Shown here: in pieces, positions 1-7,800 of the stretch
Layout: each line of letters starts with the position of its first letter
Position numbering within the stretch: the stretch's first letter is position 1
Assembly (NCBI GenBank): GCA_036524155.1
Contig: DATDCV010000278.1
Location: forward strand, 1 to 23,809
Length of the DNA stretch: 23,809 bases
DNA from: DATDCV01 sp036524155
GTDB lineage: Bacteria > Verrucomicrobiota > Verrucomicrobiia > Limisphaerales > UBA8199
Reading direction: 5' to 3'
Made by a program: the position numbers and the translations under genes
The notes under the pieces: model-generated
The model's input: only the letters and a program-made list of their open reading frames with translations
Databases searched by the model: none
Told to the model about the DNA's origin: nothing

Positions 1-1
1 A

Positions 2-32
2 ATATTACAATCTAATTAACTGACCCCTTTTT
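2..32. repeat. 31-bp direct repeat, copy 1
   Basis: This stretch is identical over 31 bases to positions 221-251. It contains TTAACTGACCCC followed by a T run. A shorter third copy of the AACTGACCCCTTTT part follows at 252-265. The 188 bp between the two long copies differ in composition from them. Direct repeats of this kind can border a mobile or repeat-associated element, but no transposase is visible here and the left side is cut by the window edge. Confidence 0.75.
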
Positions 33-42
33 GGCTGTCCGA

Positions 43-120
43 TCAAGCCAGGGAGCTTTTCCTCACGGCCGCTACTTTGACCTTCGCGCGGAGCTCGTCG
101 GGAAGGCGAACCCGGAAAGG
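43..120 (-). pseudogene. Possible fragment of a ribbon-helix-helix-type protein
   Basis: On the minus strand this stretch reads PFRVRLPDELRAKVKVAA and a few more residues before a stop at 43-45. That pattern resembles the first strand and helix of a ribbon-helix-helix antitoxin or regulator (typically FRVRLPDEL followed by a basic helix). The frame stays open upstream to about 232 but has no ATG and shows no recognisable sequence. It lies between the two 31-bp direct repeats. At best this is a broken fragment, and the resemblance could be chance. Confidence 0.2.
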
Positions 121-220
121 TGCGGCGCTCAGTGGGCAGGCTTGGGAGGAGGAGCGGCTGAACAGGTTGAGAAAATACTTTGTTTCGACCCCGACTTGTT
201 TCCGTCGCTTCGTGTTGCCT

Positions 221-265
221 ATATTACAATCTAATTAACTGACCCCTTTTTAACTGACCCCTTTT
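221..265. repeat. 31-bp direct repeat, copy 2, plus partial third copy
   Basis: Positions 221-251 repeat positions 2-32 exactly. Positions 252-265 then repeat AACTGACCCCTTTT directly, so the 3' half is tandemly duplicated. The element lies in a gene-free stretch. It marks the right edge of a 220-bp unit that looks inserted or duplicated. Confidence 0.75.
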
Positions 266-523
266 CGCCGCCTGATCTGCCATCTTCCCCTGGTTCAACG
301 TTCACAAGTGCACCAGAATCCGAGCCACCGCCCGGTTGAGCGCTCGTTTCAGTGTGAACTTGGGAAGCCCAGACGCGCCCCTTTGGTCGATGTTCACGCG
401 CACTGCCGAACAGAAAGAATGCCTGACTATCAGGGCGGTTGGCGCTTGTCACGCGGCGGCTGTGAACATGTGAACATTGTTTCAGGGTAGGACCTGCCAG
501 AGTTCGTTTTTGCGTTCACGCAC
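266..523. promoter_or_regulatory. Gene-free leader of the methyltransferase with repeated GTTCAC/GTGAAC hexamers
   Basis: No credible gene was found here. The hexamer GTTCAC or its complement GTGAAC occurs six times: at 300-305, 354-359, 392-397, 462-467, 470-475 and 514-519. The pair at 461-476 is a tandem TGTGAACA repeat. By chance about 0.1 copy would be expected in this length. The hexamers may be binding sites for a regulator of the downstream methyltransferase gene. No regulator gene is visible nearby. Confidence 0.35.
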
Positions 524-1270
524 ATGCCTCAGATGGATACCCAATCATTGACTGTGCTGACCGGCGACTGCCGGCAATTACTCAAGACCCTGCCCATTGG
601 GTCGGTGCACTGCTGTGTCACCAGCCCTCCTTATTGGGGCTTGCGGGACTACGCGCATCCGGACCAGATCGGCCAGGAGAGCACTCCGGACCAGTATGTC
701 GAAGTCATGCACTTGGTCTTCGCGGAGGTACGCCGGGTGCTTCGGAATGACGGGACGCTCTGGCTGAACCTGAGCGACAGCTACTACGGAAGCTGGGGCA
801 ACTATGCAGCAAGCGGGAATGCGAAAGCTCGGAAGAAACCTCGCAGTAATCGATACGGAACGTTTCGCCCGCCAACGGCTCACGGGACTAGCCTGAATGG
901 TCTGAAAGCGAAGGACCTCTGCGGCATCCCGTGGCGCGTCGCTCTGGCGCTCCAAGCGGACGGTTGGTATCTGCGCAGTGACATCATCTGGCACAAGCCC
1001 AATGTGATGCCTGAGAGCGTGACTGACCGGCCGACCAAGGCCCACGAATACCTGTTCCTGCTCAGCAAGTCCAAGCGCTACTATTACGACGCTGTAGCGA
1101 TCAAAGACCCGGCGAGTCCTGAGAGTGCGATGCGGCTCCTGCGTGGCGTTTCGAGCGCCCACAAGTACGTCGATGGACGCGCTGGAGTCCTTCCACCGTT
1201 TGTGCGACACAGCGGGCGAGATTCAATTCCAGTCAGTATAAAGCTTTACGACCACGCGGTTACCAACTGA
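524..1270 (+). CDS. Site-specific DNA methyltransferase, C-terminally truncated (likely pseudogene)
   Basis: The protein looks like a beta-class N4-cytosine or N6-adenine DNA methyltransferase of the phage or orphan type. The catalytic motif TSPPYW is at residues 33-38; SPPY is more usual for N4-cytosine enzymes. The following strand motif (NDGTLWLNLSDSY) is at about 75-87, and the conserved IIWHKPN and AHEYLFLLSKS stretches are at about 154-182. In this class the SAM-binding motif (DPFxGSGTT) comes last, and it is absent. The sequence after about residue 232 looks unrelated and is antisense to the end of the lipoprotein gene that converges from the right. Family members are usually 300-400 residues, so about 80-100 residues are missing. 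Without the SAM-binding motif it should be inactive. ATG 524 is taken as start; ATG 533 is the alternative. No Shine-Dalgarno site is evident. Confidence 0.85.
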   Translation: MPQMDTQSLTVLTGDCRQLLKTLPIGSVHCCVTSPPYWGLRDYAHPDQIGQESTPDQYVEVMHLVFAEVRRVLRNDGTLWLNLSDSYYGSWGNYAASGNAKARKKPRSNRYGTFRPPTAHGTSLNGLKAKDLCGIPWRVALALQADGWYLRSDIIWHKPNVMPESVTDRPTKAHEYLFLLSKSKRYYYDAVAIKDPASPESAMRLLRGVSSAHKYVDGRAGVLPPFVRHSGRDSIPVSIKLYDHAVTN

Positions 1271-1732
1271 CCAGATTTCGACGTGAAGCCAATCTCCTTT
1301 GGGCGAGCCACAACTCAGCATTTCAATTGGCGTGGCTTCGCCAGTCCACGTCGGCTTCAGTCCAGCAAGCTCATCGTTTCCTGGGACAAATGTCGGGGAA
1401 TTTGTCGGCCATACGTTCCAACCATTCACGCGTGGATCTCCAATCCCCTTCTTTGCAGGCGAAGTCCGAGATCTAATACTGAGTTGAGCAATGAATGGTT
1501 GCACATCCTTCGTGCTTGCTTCAAAAAGGGATAGCACTCCTTTGTCAAAAATGCCTCCGATGTGCCTCTGCTGGAAATTGCATGCGTCCGCAGGCAACGT
1601 AAGCCCATGAGCCTTCTCAACATCCGCTTTGGTTACTTGGTGGCCAGAGTTCGAGCAACTGGGAAGCGTGGCAACTGCACAGGCAGCAACCGCTGCGACC
1701 AGTTCCAGCGGCCATTGGCGTTTGATCGTCAT
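1223..1732 (-). CDS. Lipoprotein, putative immunity protein of the orphan RHS tip
   Basis: I do not recognise the family. The chosen ATG at 1732 gives a basic N-terminus, a hydrophobic stretch (LELVAAVAACAVA) and the lipobox LPSC, so the mature protein should be lipid-anchored. An in-frame start further upstream at 1801 would overlap the RHS gene and bury the signal peptide. The mature part of about 140 residues includes an IEMLSCGSPKGDWLHVEIW stretch near the C-terminus. The gene begins 7 nt after the stop of the RHS tip gene, where an immunity gene sits in polymorphic-toxin loci. This position is the main reason for the call. A lipid-anchored immunity protein would suggest that the partner toxin acts outside the cytoplasm. 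No Shine-Dalgarno site is seen, so translation may be coupled to the upstream gene. Confidence 0.6.
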   Translation of the reverse strand: MTIKRQWPLELVAAVAACAVATLPSCSNSGHQVTKADVEKAHGLTLPADACNFQQRHIGGIFDKGVLSLFEASTKDVQPFIAQLSIRSRTSPAKKGIGDPRVNGWNVWPTNSPTFVPGNDELAGLKPTWTGEATPIEMLSCGSPKGDWLHVEIWSVGNRVVVKLYTDWN

Positions 1733-1739
1733 ATTTTCG

Positions 1740-2579
1740 TCACTTTGAGAACACATCAGCATATCCGGAGAGATAGACGCCATCCTTCCAATTACAGTCA
1801 ATGACGTAGACTGTGTGCGCCCCGACCTTCAGTGGCAACTTCATCTCCGCACAGCAAAGAAAGCTCTTGTACACCTTCTTGGTCGCGCCTGTTATGAAAT
1901 CGACGTCTGCGATTCTCGTTAGTCCCTTCGCATAGTCATCTACCGAGTTGTGACTTGGAGCCAAGACGTAGGGAATCTGCGCGGGATTCTCTCCCACGTC
2001 ACCGGTGACTGTGACGCTAGCGCTTCGTGATCCGTTGTAGACCTTCCCAGCAAACCCTCCAGGCCGATCAACCAGTCCAAAGTAGTCGCACTTCTCGGTC
2101 GGTGCATTTCCGACGAATCCATACAAGTTCAAACCACCTCGTTCTCCAATTGGATCGGTGCTAATCCACCTTCCCATGCCCGCGCTGCAATATCTGTATC
2201 CATAGTAAAGGAGGTCAGTTTCATCGTCCTGTAGCTTGGTGGAGAACCGGAAGGGGTTGGCCTTGGCCATGGGCCCGGTCGCCCGGATGACTTCCCCGAA
2301 GGGGCCTTCGAAGCAAGTCCGTCGGTTCTTTGGAAGTGACGGCACTTCTGACAGATATGAGCGAGACCTGCAACGACAAACCTTTCGGAAATGGCCGTCC
2401 GAGGGCCTGCGGCTTGAACCGCTTCGCCCACTAGACGCCGCCAAACTGCAGTTTGACACTCTCACCCGCTTTGCAGGGCTTGGCAGGAAACGCAATTTCA
2501 TGCCGTGCATACCCTTCAGCGTTGAATCCACAAAGCAGTTCCTGGCCTGTTCAGCCTTCGCGCTTCTTACGCTTCTCAT
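1740..2579 (-). CDS. Orphan RHS core end with variable C-terminal tip
   Basis: Residues from about 91 to 169 match the end of an RHS core: GPFGEV, MAKANPFRFSTK, DLLYYGYRYCSAGMGRW, DPIGERGGLNLYGFVGNAP and the closing DYFGL. The same core end occurs in the RHS protein at 2904-4844, with roughly 20-25% nucleotide divergence by eye. After DYFGL a different tip of about 110 residues follows, with CC (in FLCCAEMK) and a further Cys near the end. I do not recognise its activity. The first 90 residues look like translated non-coding sequence, rich in Arg and Ser, so the true start is unknown and may not exist. Orphan RHS tips with a short stretch of core are known donors for replacing the tip of a full-length RHS gene. 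The lipoprotein gene follows after 7 nt. Confidence 0.7.
   Translation of the reverse strand: MRSVRSAKAEQARNCFVDSTLKGMHGMKLRFLPSPAKRVRVSNCSLAASSGRSGSSRRPSDGHFRKVCRCRSRSYLSEVPSLPKNRRTCFEGPFGEVIRATGPMAKANPFRFSTKLQDDETDLLYYGYRYCSAGMGRWISTDPIGERGGLNLYGFVGNAPTEKCDYFGLVDRPGGFAGKVYNGSRSASVTVTGDVGENPAQIPYVLAPSHNSVDDYAKGLTRIADVDFITGATKKVYKSFLCCAEMKLPLKVGAHTVYVIDCNWKDGVYLSGYADVFSK
2308..2550. other. Spacer between the two RHS cassettes, with palindrome
   Basis: Between the first putative immunity gene and the RHS core homology of the second cassette, no convincing coding sequence is visible, although one frame is open by chance. It holds a perfect 14-bp palindrome, CAAACTGCAGTTTG, at 2442-2455 and a short hairpin GCGG-CTTGAA-CCGC at about 2410-2423. 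It may be a relic of a small repeat element or of the rearrangement that placed the orphan tip here. Confidence 0.35.
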
Positions 2580-2898
2580 AACCGGTCACCTTCCCATCAT
2601 ACCCTATTTTCACTCTCCAATATGGTTGACCAGCAGGTTGTAGATAGAGGATTTCACACATTGTAGCTCTGTCGTCCGGGAGAATGTGAACAATAGCCTC
2701 TACTTTGCTCTTCTTTTCCAACTCGCCCTTCGCTACGAGGAAATCAAGCCCAATCTTGTGGAGTTCTTCGATGCTCCAGTCGTGGCCCTTCGAGATTATG
2801 ATTACTGCGTCCAGAGACGGGGGAGTGCCGGTCGGATTCACGTCCCCATTGAGCGCCGCCAACAAGAGCGATCCCGCAAGCAAATAAAGAGATTTCAT
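2551..2898 (-). CDS. Small exported protein, putative immunity protein of the RHS metallopeptidase tip
   Basis: This 115-residue protein of unknown family has a typical signal peptide (MKSLYLLAGSLLLAALNG). The mature part of about 95 residues contains HDWSIEELHKIGLDFLVAKGELEKKSK and ends in a basic tail (EKRKKREG). A Shine-Dalgarno GGAG lies at 2907-2910, inside the last codons of the RHS gene, 8 nt before the ATG. The start is 5 nt after the RHS stop codon, so the two are almost certainly translationally coupled. This fits an immunity protein for the RHS tip. The signal peptide implies that it works in the periplasm or at the surface. It could instead be an accessory factor or inhibitor of the metallopeptidase tip. 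Confidence 0.6.
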   Translation of the reverse strand: MKSLYLLAGSLLLAALNGDVNPTGTPPSLDAVIIISKGHDWSIEELHKIGLDFLVAKGELEKKSKVEAIVHILPDDRATMCEILYLQPAGQPYWRVKIGYDGKVTGYEKRKKREG

Positions 2899-2903
2899 AA
2901 CGT

Positions 2904-4844
2904 CTACTCCAGTGAATCACAGCTTTCGAGAGCACCTTGGAGAACCTTCAAGGCGTTAGCGTACGCCGCAGCATTCCTGCGAAACCTGTCGCAGGCCTCA
3001 CCAGCATATACTTGGCAATCCCACTCGCTTGCAACAGCATATGCCTGCAGCTTATAGGCCTCCTTCATCTCAGCATTAATTACCTTGGCGATACAGTCGG
3101 CTTGTTGGCGGGACATGCACCTCTGGCCCCGGTACTCAGCTTCCTCTTTAAATGACAGAGCTGCGTTCTTAAAATGCACGTTTATGTGGGTTCGCTCGTG
3201 CTGCTCTGCCACGCGAGATCCCCTGACCCACCATGCGGCAGCCTGTGCGGCACCTGGTACGGCTACCTTATATTTGCATCCGCAATCAACGGGCTGATAT
3301 GGGTACGCACGAGGGTTAAAATAATACCAATCAGTCATGCCGAACAGGTCCCCTTTCGGGTCGGGAATTGGGTCGATTCGCGTGTAGGTATAAGCAGGTT
3401 CGACCCAAATGAATAGACCAAGATAATCAATGGAAGAAGGCGGGCCGTTCCCTAAGAAGCCGAATAGGTTGGGTTCTTTCTGTTCTCCCAGAGGATCCCT
3501 GTTCAGCCACCTTCCCGTATCCGCGTTGTAATACCGGTGTCCGTAGTAAAGCACATCCGTTTCCTCGTCCTGATACTTGGTCGAGAAGCGGAACGGATTG
3601 GCCTTGGCCATTGGGCCGGTTTGGCGGAGGACCTCCCCGAAGGGGCCGTATTCGTAGCGAGCGACAACGGTTGCGTCATCGGCCTTGATGAGGCCCAGGA
3701 TGTTTCCATTTCCGTCACAGGCGGCGAAGCAGGTTGTGGTACTTGGACCGTTGTAGGTGACCTTGAGGAGTCCGCTTACACCGCCGGCACCCTGGAGGGA
3801 GCCACTCAGGTCGAGCCCCCAAACATACGACCGGATGATGGCGTTGTTGGTCGCGTTCAACTCCGCCAGCAGGTTCCAGCGATCGTACAGGAACTTGTTG
3901 TCTGAGGCGACGGCGCCGGTATCGAGATTGGTGACCTTGCTCTTAATGCGGCGGCTCTGGTGGTCGTACGTGAACTCCAAGCGACGCTTGGAGCCGGCGG
4001 GCCCGCTGGCTAAGCTTTCCATTTTAACCAGGCGGTTTTCGGCGTCCCAGGTGTGATTCCAGCGGCCGTCGTTGGTGAGATTGCCATCGGCATCATAGCC
4101 GAAGCTCTCGGGCGTTTGCGGAACGAAGATATGGCCTGTGTTCGTCTGTCCCGGAGGATAACTGGAAACCACTGTGACGAGGGGGTATTGCGGGCCGTTG
4201 CCGTTTGAAACGGGCAAAGCATAATCGAAGTACTCGCCTTTCCGGTAAGCCGTGTAGCCATTGACGGTGACGGAGGCGGTGGGATTGGCGATGCCGATCT
4301 GGTCGACGGCGCCGTTCACCGTGCGCGACGAATATTGATTGAGCCTGTTCGGTGTATAGGAATCGCCGCGCAGCCCGCCGCCGCTCGCGTCACCGCCGAC
4401 GCCGGTGGATTTGCGGTTGCCGATGTCGTCAAAACCGTATTCGAACTGCTGGCCGGCGACCGGTGTGCCGTCCTGCCAGTAGCGTTTGCCCGAGGTGACC
4501 TGGCCCACGTAATCATACGTGTAGAGCCAAAAGGAACCATCAGGCAACGTGCAACGGATGCGCTGATTGGCGGAATTATAAACATAAGAAAACGAAGAGA
4601 ACGAAGAAGACCCAGCCGCCGAGGAGATGCTTAGTAATCGATTCAACCGATCAAACTGCTTGGTCGTCGTCATGCGCAAGGAACCGCTGTTTGTGAAGAA
4701 AATCTGGCCGGCCAGCGGCGAATTTACAAGATAAGAATAACCGATGATGGAGGCACTGTCCGCAACAGTGACCAGCCGCGAGGCCTCATCGTAACAAACG
4801 ACAAGGAACGAATCACGGAAGCAGAGCCTACGGTTTCGCTTCAA
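2904..4844 (-). CDS. RHS-repeat protein fragment with HExxH metallopeptidase-like C-terminal tip
   Basis: The sequence is RHS/YD-repeat throughout (examples: FGYDADGNLTNDGRWNHTWDAENRLVKME and LEFTYDHQSRRIKSK). It then has the conserved core end GPFGEVLRQTGPMAKANPFRFSTK and the closing DYLGL at about residues 473-477. The tip, residues 478-646, carries HERTH at 549-553, an HExxH zinc-protease signature, followed by EEAEYRGQRC that may supply a third ligand. Several Cys residues are present (VDCGCK, QRC, WDC, ACD, SCD), which would suit an exported, disulfide-bonded domain. The 5' end is defective: the first codon of the open frame is TTG, an in-frame TGA lies at 4863-4865, and the frame overlaps the stop of the upstream gene. 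RHS proteins usually have 1000 or more residues and an export signal, so this is a 5'-truncated copy. Whether it is expressed is unclear. Confidence 0.85.
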   Translation of the reverse strand: MKRNRRLCFRDSFLVVCYDEASRLVTVADSASIIGYSYLVNSPLAGQIFFTNSGSLRMTTTKQFDRLNRLLSISSAAGSSSFSSFSYVYNSANQRIRCTLPDGSFWLYTYDYVGQVTSGKRYWQDGTPVAGQQFEYGFDDIGNRKSTGVGGDASGGGLRGDSYTPNRLNQYSSRTVNGAVDQIGIANPTASVTVNGYTAYRKGEYFDYALPVSNGNGPQYPLVTVVSSYPPGQTNTGHIFVPQTPESFGYDADGNLTNDGRWNHTWDAENRLVKMESLASGPAGSKRRLEFTYDHQSRRIKSKVTNLDTGAVASDNKFLYDRWNLLAELNATNNAIIRSYVWGLDLSGSLQGAGGVSGLLKVTYNGPSTTTCFAACDGNGNILGLIKADDATVVARYEYGPFGEVLRQTGPMAKANPFRFSTKYQDEETDVLYYGHRYYNADTGRWLNRDPLGEQKEPNLFGFLGNGPPSSIDYLGLFIWVEPAYTYTRIDPIPDPKGDLFGMTDWYYFNPRAYPYQPVDCGCKYKVAVPGAAQAAAWWVRGSRVAEQHERTHINVHFKNAALSFKEEAEYRGQRCMSRQQADCIAKVINAEMKEAYKLQAYAVASEWDCQVYAGEACDRFRRNAAAYANALKVLQGALESCDSLE

Positions 4845-7800
4845 CCGTGATTGCGAGTTTGATCAGGTAATACAGGTCGGCTTGGCAGAAGGGGAGATCG
4901 ACATGGGCAGCGAGGGTTTCGGGCGAGGCTTGCTCGAGGCACGCCAGCGCCCGGAAACCGCTCAGGGCGAAATCAGGAGGGTCGATGAAATTCTCGCCGA
5001 AATGCACCTGGCGTTCCTCACCGCTGAGGTGCCAGGTTGGACAAAGGGCTGCGAATGTTTCCCAAACCCGCTGAGCGGCTTGAGGCGCCCGCGCGCGAAT
5101 CAACGAGGCAAGTTCCGGGGTGAGGTCCTGGAACAAGGCGAGCTTGTGGCGATGCGGCGCCACGGCGAGTGAAATTCCGTCACCTTTCCCGATGAAGGGG
5201 TCCAACTCGGAGGACTGGTTGAAAGTTTTGAGCGTGCCCCTTTCGGCAGCGCGCGTCCACCACGCGACGAGCGCCTGCGTCGTTTCTTCAATCCTGGGCG
5301 CGATCTCCCGCGCGGCGGCGATGTCGGCTGCTTTTTCCGCGAGCCGTTTGTAGGCCAGGAGGGAAGCGAGATAGCGGTTGGCATAGACGTCGCCCTTGGC
5401 CCCATCCAGCCGCCAGCCGGATTTGGAGAAATCGTCGTAGCTGGCCTTAAGCTTCGGCCAGTCCTTGACTACGAGCGATTCCTCTGCGCAACGCGCCGCA
5501 TACAACTCGACAGCAGACAGGTTTCCAAACGGGTGCGGCTGTTTATCTCCGCCCAATCGAGCGCAATACTCGTCCCTCACCCTGAACCATTCGCGGCGCG
5601 CTCCCTGGTTAAGCGGGTAGGATCCGCGGGCCGAATAGGGCGGGTGTTCAACCCACTCGGCGCGGAGGAAGGCTTTTGCTTTAGCTTGAAGGTCCGGCCC
5701 AAGGTGAGGATAGGCCCAAGCCAGCGCCTCGAACACTTCGCCACTGGTTTGGAACGCGAACACGCGGCCGGCCAAACCGGGGTCGGTGAAAAGCGGCGCC
5801 CATCTCTCGGCGAGAATGCTTTCAGTGACCTGCCGCAATTCCCTGAGCATTTCCGGGGTTGTCTGTTCGGGCGGCTTGGGCGCAGCGGAGGACGGCACAT
5901 CCTTCGCAAGCCGGGCCGGCTTGATATCGGCGGTGCGTTCAGCCGGTTCCCCCGCAGTGATGCAGAGAATGCGACTCCCAGTCTGCCAATAAATGCGGCT
6001 GCCGACGACCGCAACGCCGCTCCGGGCGGGCCCATGCCACTCGTTTCTTGCCCACGGCGGGTTTTTGAAGCCGCCATAGGTGTCCCGCTCGCCCCAGATG
6101 GGAAACAACTGGTTTTTCTTCAGGTCGAACCCGCTCAGCGTCCCCTGGTGAACGATCAGCACCGTGTCTCCGGCGACGACAAAGTTTTGACTCTCGTCGG
6201 CGGTGCCCCAGAAACAGTTCCATTGCGGTTGGGCCCCTTGCTGATGGAACAACGGGGTAATTTTGTTGCCATCCAGATCCAACAGCCCCAGGGCTACCAG
6301 CGGTGCCACCCCATGGTTCCAGTTGCCGTAAGCGCTGCGGTAAAACACGAGCAGCCGGCCATCTGGCGTTAGGGCTGGTTCCGCGCCCACCCCCTGGCAT
6401 CCGGCGATCCAGAGCACCGGCGTAACGAACGGCTGTTTGCCGGTCGTGGCGTCGAGCACAAAAAAGGTCTGAGCATCCGGCTCCCTGGCCAAGTGTTCCA
6501 GGATGGCTTTTTGCTCCTTCGCCCACAGCTCAGGGTTCCCACGCGCCTGATCGCTCTTAATCCAGGCCTCGAGTTTCTGCCAACTGCTGTCGTCTATCTC
6601 GGCGTTGCGGCACAGCATCGTTCGGTCACGACCAATGCGCTGGCCCATGTTGAGGATCGGGTTGGTGCGAACGATGACGAAGTTGCGGCCATTTCTTTGG
6701 ATGATGATCGGATAGTAGTCGCGTGCGGTCTGGCCGGGCAGTTGCTCTGACGTCCAGACCGGCTGGCCGTCGATGGCTGAAAAGCAATGCACCCTCAAAT
6801 CCTCCCCGGTCACGAGAACCTTCGCGTCTGCCACTGCGGCAGTTTGCCGGATCGGCACACCGAGAGTTTGTTGCCAAAGGACCTTCCCGTCATCCAGCGA
6901 AACCGCATAAAACTCCCCAAGCCGCGAGCCGATATAGACGGTTTGATTATCGATGACAGGAGATGCAGAAAACCCGCCGTGCCCCGCGGGGACCTGCCAG
7001 ACGAGTTTGCCCGTCGCGGCCGACACTCCGTAGAGGCTGCCGTCGGCGTTCCCGGCCACGACGATCCCGTCCGGCGAAGTGCGACCGGTTTGAAGTGTGG
7101 CGACTCCGACCGCGGGCGAGTGCAGGAATGCGCCGTGCGCTTGAAACCGCCACAGGGCATCGCCGGATTCAGCCTTCAGCGCATACAGGTTGCCGGCATG
7201 CGTGGCGACGAACAACGTGCCGTTATACACAATCGGCTCCGTGGCGGTCCCCAGGCGTTCGCCGTCGATTTCCCGCGCCCAGGCCAGGCTGAATGGCGGT
7301 CGGATTCCGGCCCAGGTGAGCCCACTGTGTTCCGGTCCTCCATGGAGCATGGGCCAGTCTGCGCCGCTGCGGCGCGAGTGGTCTGGGCGGTCGGGCCTTG
7401 GGGCGGTCGGCGCCGATAGGTCACCGGTGGCAAATTGCACCGCATCGAGGTAAAATCGCAGCACGCGCGGGTCCCAAAACAGTTCCGTGCGATGGCCGAA
7501 GGTAGTGACAAAGACCCGCCCCTTCGCATAGGACTTTACCCAGGCGAGCGCAAAGTCGTTGTCCTTCCGGTTGATCCACTTCACGCCCATGTTCGAGCGG
7601 GCCGGGTCCAGTGAAAGCAACACCCGCAACCTGTCCCGGTCGTAGGGTTTTCCGTACTCATAGATCTCGTCGGCGATGCGGAAGTCCCTCCCGCCAAACG
7701 CAGCCAGCAGCGGGCTTCCAGGCTCCTCCACCGTGACCCCGATTTCTTCATTCCACGGGTGTCCGCTAAAGGTCGCACCGCACAATTCCTTGAACTCAGG

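Noticed and set aside
31..234. 67-codon plus-strand frame between the direct repeats
   Set aside because: It starts with TTG inside the first repeat and ends inside the second; it has no ribosome binding site or recognisable sequence.
578..1210. Minus-strand open frame of about 210 codons opposite the methyltransferase
   Set aside because: The plus strand has clear methyltransferase motifs over the same span; the minus frame has none.
2074..3655. Recent tandem duplication or IS-mediated copy of the RHS core end
   Set aside because: The two core ends differ at about a fifth or more of positions, so the second copy is not a recent local duplicate; no transposase or IS ends are present.
5533..6372. 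Plus-strand open frame of about 279 codons
   Set aside because: It is antisense to the ThuA/propeller gene, whose domain content is clear; the antisense translation has no recognisable feature.
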